Source: JAKQHY01 sp034429475
GTDB taxonomy: Bacteria > Chloroflexota > Anaerolineae > B4-G1 > SLSP01
Reading direction: 5' to 3'
Length of the DNA: 33,828 bases
Assembly (NCBI GenBank): GCA_034429475.1
Contig: DAOUGD010000183.1
Coordinates: forward strand, 1-33,828
The translations under genes were made by a program, and so were the position numbers. Shown piece after piece: positions 32,970-33,828 of the stretch; position 1 is the stretch's first letter, and each line of letters starts with the position of its first letter. The notes beneath the pieces were generated by a model. The model did not search any database. It was given only the letters and a program-made list of their open reading frames with translations, and was not told where the DNA came from.

Positions 32970-33828
32970 CGTTTGTGTAGGCTCCTTCTTCCCATAATTG
33001 ACCCTGCACTACTTCGACCCGCGCCTCCACCTTCGGATGGTTCTCCACCCACCGTTGCGCGCGCATCTCCAAGTCGCCGCGCGTCCCAAGCAGGCTCATC
33101 AAGGCGGTGCGCTCGGCGCTGTCGCGGCCCAGCAATTCGACGACGGCCTGGGCGACGGGCCACAGTTCCCCGCCGCGCGCGGCAATGAGGGCCGCCAGGT
33201 CTTCTTGACGGTCGCGCTCCCACAGGAGGCAGGCGGTGTGCAGGACGTCCACCAGCGGGACGGCGCCGCCCGCCGCGACGCGCTCGCCGACGCGCGCCAG
33301 TTTCTCGGCCCGCGCCGCCGGAGTGAGCAGCCGCAGCTTCCCCTTGACCTGACCCACCAGCCCCACGCGCTCCATCAACGCCTTGAGGTCCACGCCGACC
33401 GCCGTGCTGAGCAGCACCGCCTCGCCGTCGGGGACGTCCCACTCGCCGTAGCCCCAGCGCCACAGCAGGTAGAATTGCGTGGGCTGGTCGAGATGCTCGC
33501 CGAAGTCCGGCTGCGCCGCCCCGCCCGCCGCCGAGAGGATGCGCTCGATGGCGAAGGCGGCGACTTCGTGGCGCACCAGGTCGAGGAAATCGCTCACGCC
33601 GACGGGGCTGCCATCGTAGCGCTCGACGCGGGCGTAGCGGCTGAAGACCGACAGCCCCGGCCCAATCGCGCTCATAAAGAAGTCCGCCCCGCCGATCCCC
33701 GCCGCCCAAAAGCGTTCCAGGTAGCGACGGATGGTGGTGCGGAGGGGGGATTGGAGGTCCTCGAGGTAGCCGATGGGGGCGGTAGACGGTAAACGGTAGA
33801 CGGTAGACGGGGGAGAGGGGGAGAGGGG
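32959..33828 (-). CDS. DUF1156-domain protein, C-terminal part (cut by window edge)
   Basis: The frame stays open to the window edge, so the start and most of the protein are outside; about 289 residues are visible. The segment I-G-G-A-D-F-F-M-S-A-I-G-P-G-L with FSRYARVERYDG and FLDLVRHEVAAFAIERIL matches the C-terminus of DUF1156 proteins, large putative DNA methyltransferases found with DUF499 ATPases. The catalytic motifs would lie off the window. Near the edge a heptanucleotide repeat encodes a Pro/Ser/Thr-rich insert. Confidence 0.82.
   Translation of the reverse strand, partial: PLSPSPPSTVYRLPSTAPIGYLEDLQSPLRTTIRRYLERFWAAGIGGADFFMSAIGPGLSVFSRYARVERYDGSPVGVSDFLDLVRHEVAAFAIERILSAAGGAAQPDFGEHLDQPTQFYLLWRWGYGEWDVPDGEAVLLSTAVGVDLKALMERVGLVGQVKGKLRLLTPAARAEKLARVGERVAAGGAVPLVDVLHTACLLWERDRQEDLAALIAARGGELWPVAQAVVELLGRDSAERTALMSLLGTRGDLEMRAQRWVENHPKVEARVEVVQGQLWEEGAYTNDES
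33780..33814. repeat. 7-bp tandem repeat inside the DUF1156 gene
   Basis: CGGTAGA, CGGTAAA, CGGTAGA, CGGTAGA and a diverged CGGGGGA follow head to tail, then G/A-rich low-complexity sequence to the edge. On the coding strand it reads in frame through PSPPSTVYRLPSTA. A heptamer changes the frame unless three units are gained or lost, so unit-number variation could switch the gene on or off. Confidence 0.7.

Noticed and set aside
32998..33792. A 264-codon + strand frame opposite the DUF1156 gene
   Set aside because: It is an antisense frame of a GC-rich gene; the - strand frame has clear DUF1156 similarity.
3..33828. CRISPR arrays, tRNA and rRNA genes
   Set aside because: I saw no regularly spaced constant repeats, no cloverleaf-like segments with the expected T-loop and no rRNA signatures. 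Small RNAs without a known pattern would be missed.

Overview
The window looks like chromosomal accessory DNA, or a large mobile element, from a filamentous or anaerobic Chloroflexota-type bacterium. This rests on generally high GC, strong Shine-Dalgarno sequences, the mix of gene families (caspases, STAND and NACHT ATPases, ISAzo13 and IS1634 elements, DUF433, AbiE) and short dispersed palindromes that also sit inside genes. No rRNA, tRNA or housekeeping gene is visible, so taxonomy is inference.

Region 1 (1-6830, + strand) resembles a plasmid or integrative-element backbone: tandem 10-bp repeats at the left edge, two small proteins, a zinc-ribbon DEDDh exonuclease, a small unknown, two consecutive winged-helix proteins, a GxxExxY-family protein, a coiled-coil protein and a replication-relaxation-like protein. 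Both winged-helix genes carry clusters of palindromes inside the coding sequence, in the linker just after the DNA-binding domain. In the first gene they flank an AT-richer stretch. The layout recalls initiator genes with an internal origin, such as lambda O.

Region 2 (6831-13683) holds an orphan DUF433 gene, a complete IS1634-type insertion sequence with a 6-bp target duplication, an AlbA_2/RecG-like ATP-binding protein, a conserved hypothetical protein, a duplicated gene tail plus hairpin, and an AbiEi/AbiEii type IV toxin-antitoxin pair.

Region 3 (13743-26947, - strand) is the most unusual part. Reading along the - strand there is a NACHT-HEAT-transmembrane protein split by an ISAzo13-family insertion, then a truncated caspase. 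After these comes a tightly coupled trio: a secreted 21-repeat beta-propeller sensor with one transmembrane helix and a cytoplasmic STAND ATPase, a soluble STAND ATPase, and a caspase. The soluble ATPase, the caspase and the N-terminal fragment of the NACHT protein share a gapless motif of about 33 residues. I infer a homotypic interaction module linking NTPase sensors to a protease effector in a conflict or cell-death system.

Region 4 (27023-33828) holds a large DUF499 ATPase, a Phd/YefM-RelE-type toxin-antitoxin pair with a near-consensus promoter, a DUF1841-like protein, a TPR protein and the C-terminal part of a DUF1156 protein. DUF499 and DUF1156 proteins are known partners in phage-defence-associated loci; here the TPR and DUF1841-like genes are embedded with them. 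Several dispersed repeats are inserted in frame into these genes.
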